From positions 1 through 56,152 of the IMG/VR virus record IMGVR_UViG_3300006737_007029: a DNA stretch of 56,152 nt. One strand, 5' to 3'. Shown in pieces: positions 23,728 through 32,634 of this stretch. The DNA comes from a virus. The translations under genes and the position numbers were made by a program. Numbering within the stretch: position 1 is the stretch's first letter; each line of letters starts with the position of its first letter. The notes beneath the pieces are model-generated. The model saw only the letters and a list, made by a program, of their open reading frames with translations, did not search any database and was not told the DNA's origin.

Positions 23728-24720
23728 TTATGCTTGAGTTTGAGATACTTCAGCCGCTGTAATTGTGCCTATAGCATCGTTGTTCAATTGGTTAGTATTT
23801 GGTTTATTAAATGTCCATGATGATGTCAGTGTGCCGTCCACAACATCAAGTGCTGTTTGAGCCGCATCAGCGGCATCCTGTGGTGCTTGTCCTTCATCAC
23901 TTGAATCAGCCGCATCGTCTCTTGCTGTGGCCTTGATTGTAAGTACTTCGCCTTTACCGCCCAGTGATCCTGCTGTGCCTGAAACTTTTACTTCCCACTG
24001 CACATAGTTTGTTGTGTATGGTGACGAGTCAGCAAACATCTTTTGGACTACTGTATAAGAGCCACCATTACTGATGTCTGAATTCCAAAATCCATCATTA
24101 GCATTTGTATTCTGTGATCCTGATCCACTCAATCCATCAGTGGCTCCTGCAAAAGTAAATGTGGCAGCTTTGGTTTCAAATAAATCTTCCCACTCAGAAG
24201 TCTTGTCTGATGCTGTAAATGATGACAAGTTCCATACATGGGTGATTGACCCTCCAGCATTAAAAAAGTATCTTGCCGCGTCTGATGATGCAAAAGTAAA
24301 TTTGCATTCATGAATAGTGTTTGTGGTCCAATCTCCTGAGAATGTTCTGTTAATTGAGTTAGGATTGGATGATGCTGTGACATTGGCTCCTGCCACTGTG
24401 TATCTAGCATTTGTAACTGTGGTAATATCAGCACCTAGATTTGCTAAAATAGCCACTGTGTCTCCACCTGAAAGTGATCCAGATGAATTGTTAATACTTG
24501 TACCTTGGTGATCTGCAATTGATTTTAATCTGTCTTGCAAAGTGTTCCACTGTGCCGCTGTAATGGCATTACCTGCACTTACAGCTGAAATTGTGTTAGT
24601 TTGTCCGTAACCTTTAGTGCCGTTTCCATTACCCCAGATGCCATTAATGTTGTTCGTAGCATCATTGGCAAAATCATTATACTCATTATCTAGTATAGTA
24701 TCACCAGCAGTGTAACCCAT
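23728..24720 (-). CDS. Virion structural protein (tail/fibre associated)
   Basis: A 330-residue protein rich in Ala, Asn, Ser, Thr and Asp, with no cysteine motif, like many phage fibre or appendage proteins. The N-terminus (GYTAGDTILDNEYNDFAND) followed by AITAAQWNTLQDRLKSIADHQ resembles proteins annotated as structural in marine T4-like phages. The rest is a beta-rich region with short repeated strands and a Ser/Ala/Asp-rich segment near 265-285. The start is fused to the stop of the fibre gene upstream (TAATG), so the two are made in concert. It ends 52 bases before the start of the accessory operon. The function is inferred only from composition and context; it could be a fibre tip, a spacer, or a second receptor-binding protein. 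Confidence 0.7.
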   Translation of the reverse strand: MGYTAGDTILDNEYNDFANDATNNINGIWGNGNGTKGYGQTNTISAVSAGNAITAAQWNTLQDRLKSIADHQGTSINNSSGSLSGGDTVAILANLGADITTVTNARYTVAGANVTASSNPNSINRTFSGDWTTNTIHECKFTFASSDAARYFFNAGGSITHVWNLSSFTASDKTSEWEDLFETKAATFTFAGATDGLSGSGSQNTNANDGFWNSDISNGGSYTVVQKMFADSSPYTTNYVQWEVKVSGTAGSLGGKGEVLTIKATARDDAADSSDEGQAPQDAADAAQTALDVVDGTLTSSWTFNKPNTNQLNNDAIGTITAAEVSQTQA

Positions 24721-26267
24721 TAATTTTTACCTACCACAACTTCTATCGTTTTGATTCCATCATCTGTGCTAGATTCTAATGCTCTGCCTATTACTGCCTG
24801 GATTGCGTATCCATCTCCAGCTGCCTGAGCAACGCCATCTGTGTTAGATGAAACAAGTCTCTGTCCTTTTGTTACAGCACCTATGACTTTGCAAGGAACA
24901 CGACCTGATAAAGCAACGTAAGGATGTGAACTATCTGAACCAGCATCGGCATTCATTTTGTATGCTGGATCTGTTGATATAACTCCAAATACTTCTTGAT
25001 CATTTTCTTCTGTTGTTTTTGTGATTTCTTTTTCACCGCCAATTTTTACAACATCTCCTGACTCCATAGCACTGTCAGCTTCATATCTCTCAGCAAGGTC
25101 AGAATATTGTGCGGCAGTGGATGTAGCATGTAGAGTGGCATAGCCAACAATACTGACATCGCCTGCTGTTGTGCCATCTTCATTTGTTGTAACAAGTGCA
25201 AACTCATCTGCAGACTCATCCCAAATAAATGCAACATTTTGATTTATGCCTCTATCAAATACAAGACCAATATCTCTATCACTGATCGATGCCGCATTTT
25301 TGTTTAATATCATAAGTGGATCTTCAACCACCATGTTTGTTGTGTTCAATGTAGTTGTTGTACCGCTTACAGTTAAGTCACCTGATATTGTTAAGTTAGT
25401 TACAGTTGCTGATGCATCCGATCCAGTCAGTGTTAATACTGCTGTGTCGACTCCACCATCATTTACATTAAAAATAATATTTCCATCTGTAGTAACATTT
25501 TTAAATGTTGTGTTTGCTCCAGATTGTGTAACTGTTAAATCGCCATCTGCTCCTATAATCAAAGGTGAGTCAGAAGCTATAGTTACTGTACCTGTGGTTG
25601 TGTCTGAAGCATCTGATCTAAAATAGTTTGCGGCAACAACTCCACCCAATGCATCTGAGTCAGTTGCTGTGCCTTGGAACTTGTTGCTTGTAATTTGTGT
25701 TCCTAATGTAAGTCCTTTTTTAATTGTAGCATATCCTGATACAGCAATCTGTGGTGTGAATTCAACCGATGATGCCATTGCAACAATTGAATCTGATACA
25801 ACTAGTTGTGTAACAATTCTATCAGTACCTGTAGTATCAGTAATTGATTTTACAATGGCTCCTGATGTTCCTGATCCTGCTGTTGCTTGTGGTCCAACCA
25901 ATACCCAAGCAGTGCCTGAATACACATAAACTTGTCCGTTGACTGAATCATACCATAAATCACCTTGTGATCCTGTTGTAGGTGATGTGGCAGAAATAAT
26001 TGCTCCTGATACTGCCTTGAATGCTGTTCCATTATAAACTTCAACCTGTGCTGTCGAAGTGTTGTAATACATTTGTCCAGTCAAAGGATTTGTAGGTGAA
26101 GTTGAATTAGCAAAATTTTCTAAAAGTTTTACTGTATTTTCATTTAAGATTTCACCATACCCTGCATAGTTTTTTCCTATGAGTTGTAAACTGGTTGAGG
26201 TATCTAAAGTACCATCTGCTATTGTAGCTAGTACTGATCCGTCTGTTTTGTTAATTGTATATGCCAT
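24720..26267 (-). CDS. Tail fibre protein A
   Basis: A 515-residue fibre. Residues 1-80 form a domain (MAYTINKTDGSVLATIADG, then LLENFANST and GQMYYNTST) that is nearly the same in two other fibres of this window, so it is probably the virion-anchoring part. The middle is a beta-repetitive shaft. The C-terminal domain starts at AAQYSDLAERYEADS and contains VFGVISTDPAYKMN and ALSGRVPCKVIGAV, a fold resembling the self-cleaving G2-type end domains of phage appendages. The plus-strand fibre at 32642-34975 ends in the same domain. A perfect TATAAATA late box precedes the start. There is no Shine-Dalgarno. Confidence 0.85.
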   Translation of the reverse strand: MAYTINKTDGSVLATIADGTLDTSTSLQLIGKNYAGYGEILNENTVKLLENFANSTSPTNPLTGQMYYNTSTAQVEVYNGTAFKAVSGAIISATSPTTGSQGDLWYDSVNGQVYVYSGTAWVLVGPQATAGSGTSGAIVKSITDTTGTDRIVTQLVVSDSIVAMASSVEFTPQIAVSGYATIKKGLTLGTQITSNKFQGTATDSDALGGVVAANYFRSDASDTTTGTVTIASDSPLIIGADGDLTVTQSGANTTFKNVTTDGNIIFNVNDGGVDTAVLTLTGSDASATVTNLTISGDLTVSGTTTTLNTTNMVVEDPLMILNKNAASISDRDIGLVFDRGINQNVAFIWDESADEFALVTTNEDGTTAGDVSIVGYATLHATSTAAQYSDLAERYEADSAMESGDVVKIGGEKEITKTTEENDQEVFGVISTDPAYKMNADAGSDSSHPYVALSGRVPCKVIGAVTKGQRLVSSNTDGVAQAAGDGYAIQAVIGRALESSTDDGIKTIEVVVGKN

Positions 26268-26277
26268 GATCTATTAA

Positions 26278-26285
26278 TATTTATA
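26278..26285 (-). promoter_or_regulatory. T4-type late promoter box, fibre A
   Basis: TATAAATA, a perfect match to the T4 late consensus, ends ten bases before the ATG at 26267. With T4 spacing the leader would be about five bases. Confidence 0.75.
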
Positions 26286-26295
26286 CATTCGATTT

Positions 26296-26754
26296 TTAGT
26301 CGAAATCAACCGCTTTCTTTGCCTTTTCCGTTGCTTCTTCTTCTGTTTCATAATGATAAGCATCTGACTCTAAGTAAGTCTTCTTTTTAAGTTTACTTGC
26401 TTCAACTACGTCCTTGATATGTGTCATCATGTCTGCAAATTCAGGAGTGTTAGGCATATCACTTTTGTCTAACATATCCATCATTATGTTTAATTGTTTG
26501 TGCAAAGGATATTTTGATTCAATATTTTCAGTGGTTTGTGCATTTACAACTGATTCGTTCAGCATAGGTTTTTCATCACAAGCTTTGACTGATCCAGTGT
26601 CATAGTCTCCATCATAAAAATCTAGTATTGGATCTATTTCAACATCTTTAAATTTAAATTTGCTTAGATCTAACATGCCATTGTCCGCAGGTTTTTCACC
26701 TAACAGAATGCCTGTTTTTGCATTGAACATTAATGTCATTTGTTGCTTGGCCAT
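26296..26754 (-). CDS. Unknown protein between fibre genes, possible assembly factor
   Basis: A 152-residue acidic protein rich in Lys, Asp and Met. The N-terminus (QQMTLMFNAKTGILLG) is a short strand pair. A later segment, ESKYPLHKQLNIMMDML near residues 80-95, followed by a helical region, resembles tail-fibre assembly chaperones that carry a YP-x-H-x-QL motif; that is pattern similarity only. Its position between two fibre genes, in the same direction, would suit such a role. It has its own AATAAATA late box and no Shine-Dalgarno. An alternative is a small capsid or fibre accessory protein. Confidence 0.65.
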   Translation of the reverse strand: MAKQQMTLMFNAKTGILLGEKPADNGMLDLSKFKFKDVEIDPILDFYDGDYDTGSVKACDEKPMLNESVVNAQTTENIESKYPLHKQLNIMMDMLDKSDMPNTPEFADMMTHIKDVVEASKLKKKTYLESDAYHYETEEEATEKAKKAVDFD

Positions 26755-26762
26755 TGTGCTGT

Positions 26763-26770
26763 TATTTATT
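26763..26770 (-). promoter_or_regulatory. T4-type late promoter box, gene 26296-26754
   Basis: AATAAATA ends eight bases before the ATG at 26754. T4 spacing predicts a leader of about three bases. Confidence 0.55.
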
Positions 26771-27260
26771 CGTATAAAAGACAGAGGCTATACTTTGTTG
26801 GCTCATGATCACCAATCGTTGTGACTTCATGATACAGTCCAATGTCCATATCCAGCAAACTGCCTACCTTTTCCTGTATGAAATGTTGATTATCATGTTC
26901 ATCATACCAACAAAAATGTGGTTCTCCAGCAGTCAAATACACTAATTTAAACTTCCAATATAGTCCTTGGGCATCACAATGTTTGACTAGATAATCTCCT
27001 GGTTCATATTTGTTCAATACCAATTGTGTACAGTGTTTGCGATCATGGGGTATTGTTTCAAATATTACATCAGCAAATGGATCATGCACATGAATGAACC
27101 AAGATGAAAATTGACTGATTGGTCCGCCAGGCTTTGCCTGATGATATTTGCGTGTGCCTTTTTCACGCCTTGTGAAATCTCCATGCTGTATTGCATGGTC
27201 AAGTATATGTTCAGCATTACCCAAGTAATTTTCAATGAGTGTAGGAGCCTGAATAGGCAT
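26766..27260 (-). CDS. 2-oxoglutarate/Fe(II)-dependent oxygenase
   Basis: A 164-residue dioxygenase with the double-stranded beta-helix signature. The iron ligands H94-C-D96 (KHCDAQG) and H144 (LYHEVT) are present. The residue that binds 2-oxoglutarate appears to be K156 (EPTKYSL) where Arg is more usual. It is about as small as the prolyl-4-hydroxylase-like phage members. Such enzymes hydroxylate proteins, nucleic acids or small molecules. It lies between two fibre genes, with three bases before it and about eleven after, so it is expressed with structural proteins rather than with the glycan genes. Hydroxylation of a fibre residue is an attractive guess. The overlap with the late box of the next gene means no separate promoter is needed. 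Confidence 0.85.
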   Translation of the reverse strand: MPIQAPTLIENYLGNAEHILDHAIQHGDFTRREKGTRKYHQAKPGGPISQFSSWFIHVHDPFADVIFETIPHDRKHCTQLVLNKYEPGDYLVKHCDAQGLYWKFKLVYLTAGEPHFCWYDEHDNQHFIQEKVGSLLDMDIGLYHEVTTIGDHEPTKYSLCLLYE

Positions 27261-27263
27261 TTT

Positions 27264-29408
27264 TTATCCTGAAGTGTATGCCCAGTTAGAAGCACCACGT
27301 GTGAATATTAAGTCATTATTTCTTGTGTGGTTCAGTGTCGTGGTTGTGGTTGTTGCTACTGAATTCCTTGAATCACCAATTGCCGCCACATAGTTGGATG
27401 ATGAAGATGAAGAAGCAGTGATGCTTACACCAGCTATTCTTGCTTTAGTGCCTGATGCCGCATTTGGAGCCAATGTGTCTAATAGTGAGGCAATGTTTGC
27501 ATTTGACAATCCTGTTGTATTCAATGAGAAAAATAAATCAGTTGATATTGTTGCAATCTGTGTTGCCACATATGCTTTGATAGATTGTTGAGTGGCTAAT
27601 GCAGTGGCAGAATCGGAATCAAAAGCATCTTCATCTAGTATTTGACTCACTGTGGTCGTTCCTCCGACTGTGAAGTTGTCTGCAACAGTTAATGCTCCCG
27701 AAACTCTTAATCCTTCATCAATTTGTACAGCACCTGAATCGTTTGCTCTGATTGGACCACCTAATTCAATTCCATTGTTGATTGTAATAAATGTTGAATC
27801 ATCAGAACTTATTGTTTCTACAACAAGGTCACCTTCTATGCTCATGCCATCTTGCACTGTGATTAATGTAGAGTCTGTGCTTTTTAATATTGATGTGTCA
27901 GTGGTAGTAACAGTGATACTTGCTCCTGTGATGGTACCAGTAGTTTCTAAATTTTCATTATCAAAGTCTATCCCGCCACTTGAATTTACTATTGTGTTTC
28001 CGCTGATTGTAGTGTTCCCAGCTATCACTCCGGCAGTTCCTGTGACTGTGCCTTGAGATAAAATGTTTCCACTGGATGCTGTAATCGAAGCTTTCACAGT
28101 TGAATCTGATGAACTTGCTTCAACAATTATGTCATCGTTACTTGTTACCCCTGTTGTTGTAATTGGATTTCCGTTGTTGTTGATTGGTCCGAACCCATTC
28201 ACTATATTTCCTACTGATAAATCTCCTACTTGTGTCAATGAAGATGCTGTCACTCCTGATCCCAAAGTGGTAGCATTTAGAACAGATGTACCATTAACAC
28301 TGAACACTTTGCCTGTTGCAACAGATAGACCTGAAGATGACTCCAAGTATCCACCATCCGAACCTGTGACCAGTAATGTGACATCAGCTGATGCACTGCC
28401 ACCTTCTATATCCAGTCCTGCATTTTGGTTAGATGCTCTTGGACTTGCATCATTTACTACTAATTTAGAATCAGCAAATGACGATGATGATCCAGTAGTA
28501 ACTAGGTTGCCATCTACTTGTAAGTTTCCATAAACTCTCAAATCCGCAGAATTTGTTACTTCAACAGCATTAACTAGCACTGATGATTGATTCACTCTGA
28601 AAAAGATTGAGTCAAAGTTGTTGTTTTGAATAATGACATTGTTTGAATCAATAAACATTTGTCCTTCACTGTTAGCACCAAAAGATAAACCTTGATTATT
28701 CGTAATTGACAATGTACCACTCATGGTTGAATTGTCTGTGGTATTGATGTAATCGGCAGCTGGTGAACCGCCAAGTTCTAAAGCATTTTGAGCCGTACCG
28801 TGTAATCTAAATGTGGTTGAATCTGTGTCTGTGTAAAATGTTAATCCTTTTTGTATTGTGGCAGAATCAAATCCTGTTGGAGTTGATGCCAATGTTCTTT
28901 CAGTTGCTGATAATATTCCTACTCGCGTGCCATCTTGATACAGGCTTACAACATTTGCTGTGCCACCTCCTGATAAATTTTCTTCATCGACTAACCATCC
29001 TGACTTACCATCACCTGTTTTGTAAATCGGTCCAATCAGATCCCAATTGGTTCCATCATACATGTATAACTGATCATTAGTAATATGATTCCATAAATCT
29101 CCTGTCTTTACACCATCAGTTGGAGCAGTTGCTGAGTTGCGTGTTGCACCTATGGCAACAAAGTTTGATCCATCGTAAACTTTAAGTTTCAATCCAGTAA
29201 CATCATACCATAATTCTCCTCTAACAGGATTTGTTGGTGCTGAAGTACTTGCTGAATTCTCTAACAATTTAACAAGATTTTCGTTGAATGCTTGACCGTA
29301 TGACTGGTAATTTCTTCCAATCAGTTGCAATGATGTATCATTATTCAATACTCCATCTTCTACTTGTGCAACAATAGTACCATCAGTTTTGTTTATTGTG
29401 TATGCCAT
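27264..29408 (-). CDS. Tail fibre protein B
   Basis: A 714-residue fibre, the longest of the three minus-strand fibres. The anchoring domain is residues 1-80 (MAYTINKTDGTIVAQVEDG), as in A and C. Long beta-repetitive stretches follow, rich in Ser, Thr, Gly, Asn and Asp. Near 560-600 it has short beta-helix units (ISSDDSTFITINNGIEL and RANDSGAVQIDEGL) that also occur in fibre C and the plus-strand fibre. Near 615 it has ATQQSIKAYV, a segment also present in C. The C-terminal 90 residues are different and end in NLIFTRGASNWAYTSG, with no G2-type end domain, so receptor contact would differ from that of fibre A. A GTTAAATA late box lies six bases before the ATG. Confidence 0.85.
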   Translation of the reverse strand: MAYTINKTDGTIVAQVEDGVLNNDTSLQLIGRNYQSYGQAFNENLVKLLENSASTSAPTNPVRGELWYDVTGLKLKVYDGSNFVAIGATRNSATAPTDGVKTGDLWNHITNDQLYMYDGTNWDLIGPIYKTGDGKSGWLVDEENLSGGGTANVVSLYQDGTRVGILSATERTLASTPTGFDSATIQKGLTFYTDTDSTTFRLHGTAQNALELGGSPAADYINTTDNSTMSGTLSITNNQGLSFGANSEGQMFIDSNNVIIQNNNFDSIFFRVNQSSVLVNAVEVTNSADLRVYGNLQVDGNLVTTGSSSSFADSKLVVNDASPRASNQNAGLDIEGGSASADVTLLVTGSDGGYLESSSGLSVATGKVFSVNGTSVLNATTLGSGVTASSLTQVGDLSVGNIVNGFGPINNNGNPITTTGVTSNDDIIVEASSSDSTVKASITASSGNILSQGTVTGTAGVIAGNTTISGNTIVNSSGGIDFDNENLETTGTITGASITVTTTDTSILKSTDSTLITVQDGMSIEGDLVVETISSDDSTFITINNGIELGGPIRANDSGAVQIDEGLRVSGALTVADNFTVGGTTTVSQILDEDAFDSDSATALATQQSIKAYVATQIATISTDLFFSLNTTGLSNANIASLLDTLAPNAASGTKARIAGVSITASSSSSSNYVAAIGDSRNSVATTTTTTLNHTRNNDLIFTRGASNWAYTSG

Positions 29409-29414
29409 ATAATG

Positions 29415-29422
29415 TATTTAAC
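29415..29422 (-). promoter_or_regulatory. T4-type late promoter box, fibre B
   Basis: GTTAAATA, a one- to two-base variant of TATAAATA, ends six bases before the ATG at 29408. The predicted leader is about one base. Confidence 0.5.
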
Positions 29423-29441
29423 TGTTTTGTTTCATCAGGGT

Positions 29442-30296
29442 TTAACTAAAGGTTATTGTAACTTTTCCAGCAGTGCCATTGCCACCTTCCCAATAAGGAG
29501 TGCTGTAAACAATAGAATCTCTGTCACGTGCACCACCACCTCCGCCACCTGCACCATTTCCTGATGCATCTTTACCTGACGAATTTCCAGTTGATACTGA
29601 ACCACCTAAGTTTCCACCTCCATCTCCACCTGTGCCCAAACTATTTGCCGAACTTGCTCCTGCACCTCCTGTTTGATTAGCACTACCTCCTTGGTTATCA
29701 CTACCATTAGAGCCAGTGCTACCAGTTGTGTATGTTGGACCACTTGGACCTGAAGTTGATCCTCCTGCACCACCGGCGCCAAACATACCTGGAGCAAATC
29801 CTGTTTTTGCTGAGGCTCCTACAAGACCACCAAGGGCCAAATATGTTCCATCGGGTGTAATTAATTGTGAAGCACCGCCACCTGATCCTGTCGGTGGTGA
29901 ATTTCCTCTGGCAGCTGTTGGAGCACCTTGTCCACCACCGCCAACTATAATTGTTAAATCTTGATAAGGACGTACAGATATATTTCCTGTGATGTTTCCG
30001 CCTGCACCTCCACCACCTCCGCCTCCACCAGAGCCAAGTTCGTTACCATTGCCGCCACCGCCTCCACCAGCTTGTACTACAATCGCAAGTTGATAGATGC
30101 CAGATGGTACTGTAAATGTGTGTTGTCCAACTGTGGTGAATGTTTCAGTGCCTGAGTTTGAAAATAGTGGTTCCCAATCTCCACCTTCTTTGATAAAAAT
30201 TTGACCAGCACGTTTCCAGTTGCCGTTCTTTTTTACATAAACTTCTTCTGTGTTGTGGATTGTTCCGTCACTCTTAACATATAACTTTGATGTCAT
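29442..30296 (-). CDS. Glycine-rich adhesin-like tail protein
   Basis: A 284-residue protein. The N-terminus has short repeats that include basic or aromatic residues (VKKNGNWKRAGQIF, EGGDWEPLF). A beta strand pair (TFTVPSGIYQLAIVVQAGGG) leads into a C-terminal half made almost entirely of poly-Gly runs, with Asn, Ser and Thr between. This pattern is like the polyglycine-sandwich adhesins (T4-like gp38 type) that cap long tail fibres and bind the host receptor. The homology is not certain, but the low complexity and position between two fibre genes support a tip or adhesin role. It starts three bases after the stop of fibre C, so it is translationally linked and has no own promoter. Confidence 0.75.
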   Translation of the reverse strand: MTSKLYVKSDGTIHNTEEVYVKKNGNWKRAGQIFIKEGGDWEPLFSNSGTETFTTVGQHTFTVPSGIYQLAIVVQAGGGGGGNGNELGSGGGGGGGGAGGNITGNISVRPYQDLTIIVGGGGQGAPTAARGNSPPTGSGGGASQLITPDGTYLALGGLVGASAKTGFAPGMFGAGGAGGSTSGPSGPTYTTGSTGSNGSDNQGGSANQTGGAGASSANSLGTGGDGGGNLGGSVSTGNSSGKDASGNGAGGGGGGARDRDSIVYSTPYWEGGNGTAGKVTITFS

Positions 30297-30299
30297 ATG

Positions 30300-31895
30300 T
30301 TACACCCTATACCAAATGTCTCCGTCAGATCCACCTGATGGCGCACTTGTTGATACTGTTCTTGTGCCAGTAGCATTTGATCCAACTGTGATAGAATTTA
30401 CTTGGCCTGTTAAATTTCCTGTGAATCCTGTTTGTGTTGTGATCCTACCACTGACATTTACACCTTCGTTTATCTGTATAGCAGAAGAATCTGTAGATTG
30501 TATTATATTCACATCCAATGTTGGTACCGTGATTGTTGTAGTGCCAGTAATTGCACCAGTCACAGCAAGTGTTGATCCGTCAAATTCTAAATTGGATTCT
30601 GCATTCAGGGCCGAAGTACTTACGGCAGTAACAATTCTGTTGTTCGCACCGTTGCTTACAGATATTGTTCCTGTAAGATTTGATCCGTCTCCTTTGTAAG
30701 CTGTGGCTGTCACTGTGCCTTTGACATTAAGACCATCTTCAACAGTGACTTCTGTTGAATCAGATGATGATATTGTGTTTACATTCAATGTATCATTTAT
30801 CTGTACCGCAGTTGAATCAGATGATGAAATTTCGTTCACAGTGATATTATCATCCAATGCAATATTGACTGTGTTGGATCCTGCTGTTACCGATGTGGTT
30901 ACGCTGTTTCCTCCAGCAAATACTAACTCTTCTGTTTTTGTGACAATGGATCCTGTGTTGGAAGACAGATCACTAAACTCCAGTGTGCCGCCACCTATTT
31001 GATTATCCACATATGCTTTGATTGATTGTTGTGTAGCAAGTTTTGTTGCACTGTTTGAGGACATATCATCCTCGTCTTTGATTCCTGTTACTGTGGCTCC
31101 GTCTCCCGCAATAGTAAAATCTTCATCTGTGACTAGTGATCCATTTACTGTGAGAGCACCACTCACATTCAAAGCGTCTTGTACTTGAATAGCAGTAGAA
31201 CTTGAACTGGAAATTGTTTCAGTGTCTATATTATTAATTTGTACTGCTGTCGAATCAAAGGATGTAATATCTCTTGTGTTCACTGTTGGTGCAGACACAG
31301 TGCCAGACACATTTAAAGTGTCATTGATCTGAATTGCTGTGGAGTCTGTTGATGCAATAGTGTTGACATTCAACGTGTCATTAATTTGTAATCCAGTTGA
31401 ATCAGAAGATTCAATTTGATTCACTTGCAACACATCATTTATTTTGATTGATGCTGAATCTGTTGCTGATATTTCACTTATGATAATATGATCTCTTGTG
31501 GCTATGGACAAAGTGTCACCACTCACACTGGTTGTGATGTTACTGCCTCCAGCAAATTGAAATGTTTCACCAATGTTAATACCTGTGCCTGTTGAATCAT
31601 CACCAACTATGGTGAAAGCATCACCGCCTGCTGTGGCAATGTTGATAAATTCTGTGCCAGAATATAATTTTAATTTTGCATTGGTTGTATCATACCATAA
31701 TTCACCTGTTAATGGAGCTGTAGGTGCTGTGCCAGATGAAGAATTTTCTAAAAGTTTTACTAAATTTTCGTTTATTCTTTCACCATAATTTTGAAATAAT
31801 TTTCCAGGAAGTGATACAGAACTGGTTGTGTCTAATTGGCCGTCTTGTATAACTGCGAGTATTGTTCCATCTGTTTTGTTGATTGTGTATGCCAT
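30300..31895 (-). CDS. Tail fibre protein C
   Basis: A 531-residue fibre. The N-terminal 80 residues (MAYTINKTDGTILAVIQDG) match A and B. From about 150 to 420 it is composed of ~20-residue beta-helix units of the type SSDSTAVQINDTLNVNTI, at least seven copies, which must form a stacked shaft. The LATQQSIKAYVDNQIG segment near 290 is shared with fibre B. The C-terminus ends in a short SAPSGGSDGDIWYRV peptide and has no G2-type domain. The glycine-rich protein follows after three bases and could cap this fibre. An ATTAAATA late box lies six bases before the ATG. Confidence 0.85.
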   Translation of the reverse strand: MAYTINKTDGTILAVIQDGQLDTTSSVSLPGKLFQNYGERINENLVKLLENSSSGTAPTAPLTGELWYDTTNAKLKLYSGTEFINIATAGGDAFTIVGDDSTGTGINIGETFQFAGGSNITTSVSGDTLSIATRDHIIISEISATDSASIKINDVLQVNQIESSDSTGLQINDTLNVNTIASTDSTAIQINDTLNVSGTVSAPTVNTRDITSFDSTAVQINNIDTETISSSSSTAIQVQDALNVSGALTVNGSLVTDEDFTIAGDGATVTGIKDEDDMSSNSATKLATQQSIKAYVDNQIGGGTLEFSDLSSNTGSIVTKTEELVFAGGNSVTTSVTAGSNTVNIALDDNITVNEISSSDSTAVQINDTLNVNTISSSDSTEVTVEDGLNVKGTVTATAYKGDGSNLTGTISVSNGANNRIVTAVSTSALNAESNLEFDGSTLAVTGAITGTTTITVPTLDVNIIQSTDSSAIQINEGVNVSGRITTQTGFTGNLTGQVNSITVGSNATGTRTVSTSAPSGGSDGDIWYRV

Positions 31896-31901
31896 CGTGT
31901 G

Positions 31902-31909
31902 TATTTAAT
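31902..31909 (-). promoter_or_regulatory. T4-type late promoter box, fibre C
   Basis: ATTAAATA ends six bases before the ATG at 31895. T4 spacing puts the start one base before the codon. Confidence 0.5.
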
Positions 31910-31914
31910 TAAAA

Positions 31915-32574
31915 TTACACGTCTACGAAATTAGTCAAACTCTGTATTCTGATTGTATAATCTATCTGTATCAATCTGTTTAAAGATTTTTGTACAGGGT
32001 GGAATATAACATGAGTCAACAAATTTCCCGTGCCTGCTGTTCCTTCCCATGAAAACAATCCTATTTCATCAAATACAAAGGTATCGTTCACGTTGGTTGT
32101 GTTATCAAAAGCACTTTGCCCTGCAGGCTCACCAAAATCTAAAAGTGCTGTCACAATGACATCTGTATATGTTGTGCCGTTCACGTGTGCTGTGGTGATT
32201 TTATTTCTTGCTGTGTCTGTGTTCAATGATGAAGTATCATTTACACTTTTGAAATATGTTTTGTTGTACAAATTGGCATTGTCTCCTGAAGAGTTTGGAG
32301 TCAAATATGTGATTACGCCGGTAGAGTCCACAGTTGTACCACCATTACCAAAATGCATTTCTTCTATGAATCCTGTGGTTCTATTTGCTATGCTTTTTGC
32401 CAGTGCAACAGAGAAGTTTTCATAGTGAATTGCATTCTTTTTGTCTACATACACATCGCCTGAATTTGGGTCAAAAATTTTGATATGACCTTCTATGTTT
32501 ACACCTTGTGTTTCGTCGGTTGATTTCACTGATTCTTCCTGTGTTTGTGATTGTGTTTGTAATTTCTCTGTCAT
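31915..32574 (-). CDS. Virion structural protein near the fibre genes
   Basis: A 219-residue protein. The N-terminal 25 residues are polar (Gln, Thr, Ser, Glu) and probably flexible. The rest alternates strands, with GHIKIFDPNSGDVYVDKKNA and IHYENFSVALAKSIAN, a combination I associate with structural proteins encoded near the baseplate of marine T4-like phages. The C-terminus (LNRLIQIDYTIRIQSLTNFV) is strand-rich. It could be a wedge or fibre-attachment protein, comparable in place to T4 gp8-gp10, but direct homology is not claimed. It is the first minus-strand gene of the fibre block. A CATAAATA late box lies nine bases before its ATG, and an imperfect inverted repeat separates it from the divergent fibre D gene. 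Confidence 0.75.
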   Translation of the reverse strand: MTEKLQTQSQTQEESVKSTDETQGVNIEGHIKIFDPNSGDVYVDKKNAIHYENFSVALAKSIANRTTGFIEEMHFGNGGTTVDSTGVITYLTPNSSGDNANLYNKTYFKSVNDTSSLNTDTARNKITTAHVNGTTYTDVIVTALLDFGEPAGQSAFDNTTNVNDTFVFDEIGLFSWEGTAGTGNLLTHVIFHPVQKSLNRLIQIDYTIRIQSLTNFVDV

Positions 32575-32583
32575 GTATTTTAT

Positions 32584-32591
32584 TATTTATG
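32584..32591 (-). promoter_or_regulatory. T4-type late promoter box, gene 31915-32574
   Basis: CATAAATA ends nine bases before the ATG at 32574. The predicted leader is about four bases. It heads the whole minus-strand fibre block. Confidence 0.65.
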
Positions 32592-32597
32592 GCGACG

Positions 32598-32625
32598 ATA
32601 TCCAGCAAACCAAGGTTTGCGATAT
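32598..32625. repeat. Imperfect inverted repeat between divergent late promoters
   Basis: ATATC, a two-base bulge (CA), then GCAAACC-AA-GGTTTGC and GATAT: a 12-bp-arm interrupted dyad in the middle of the 67-base divergent gap. It is flanked on each side by a TAAATA-type late box. It may be a protein-binding site or an insulating hairpin. Confidence 0.6.
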
Positions 32626-32626
32626 T

Positions 32627-32634
32627 GGTAAATA
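32627..32634 (+). promoter_or_regulatory. T4-type late promoter box, fibre D
   Basis: GGTAAATA ends seven bases before the ATG at 32642. T4 spacing gives a leader of about two bases. An ATG at 32636 would lie upstream of the predicted start, which favours 32642. Confidence 0.45.

Noticed and set aside
28063-28533. Plus-strand frame of ~156 codons opposite fibre B
   Set aside because: Shadow of a repetitive Ser/Thr-rich gene; no start signals and an implausible composition.
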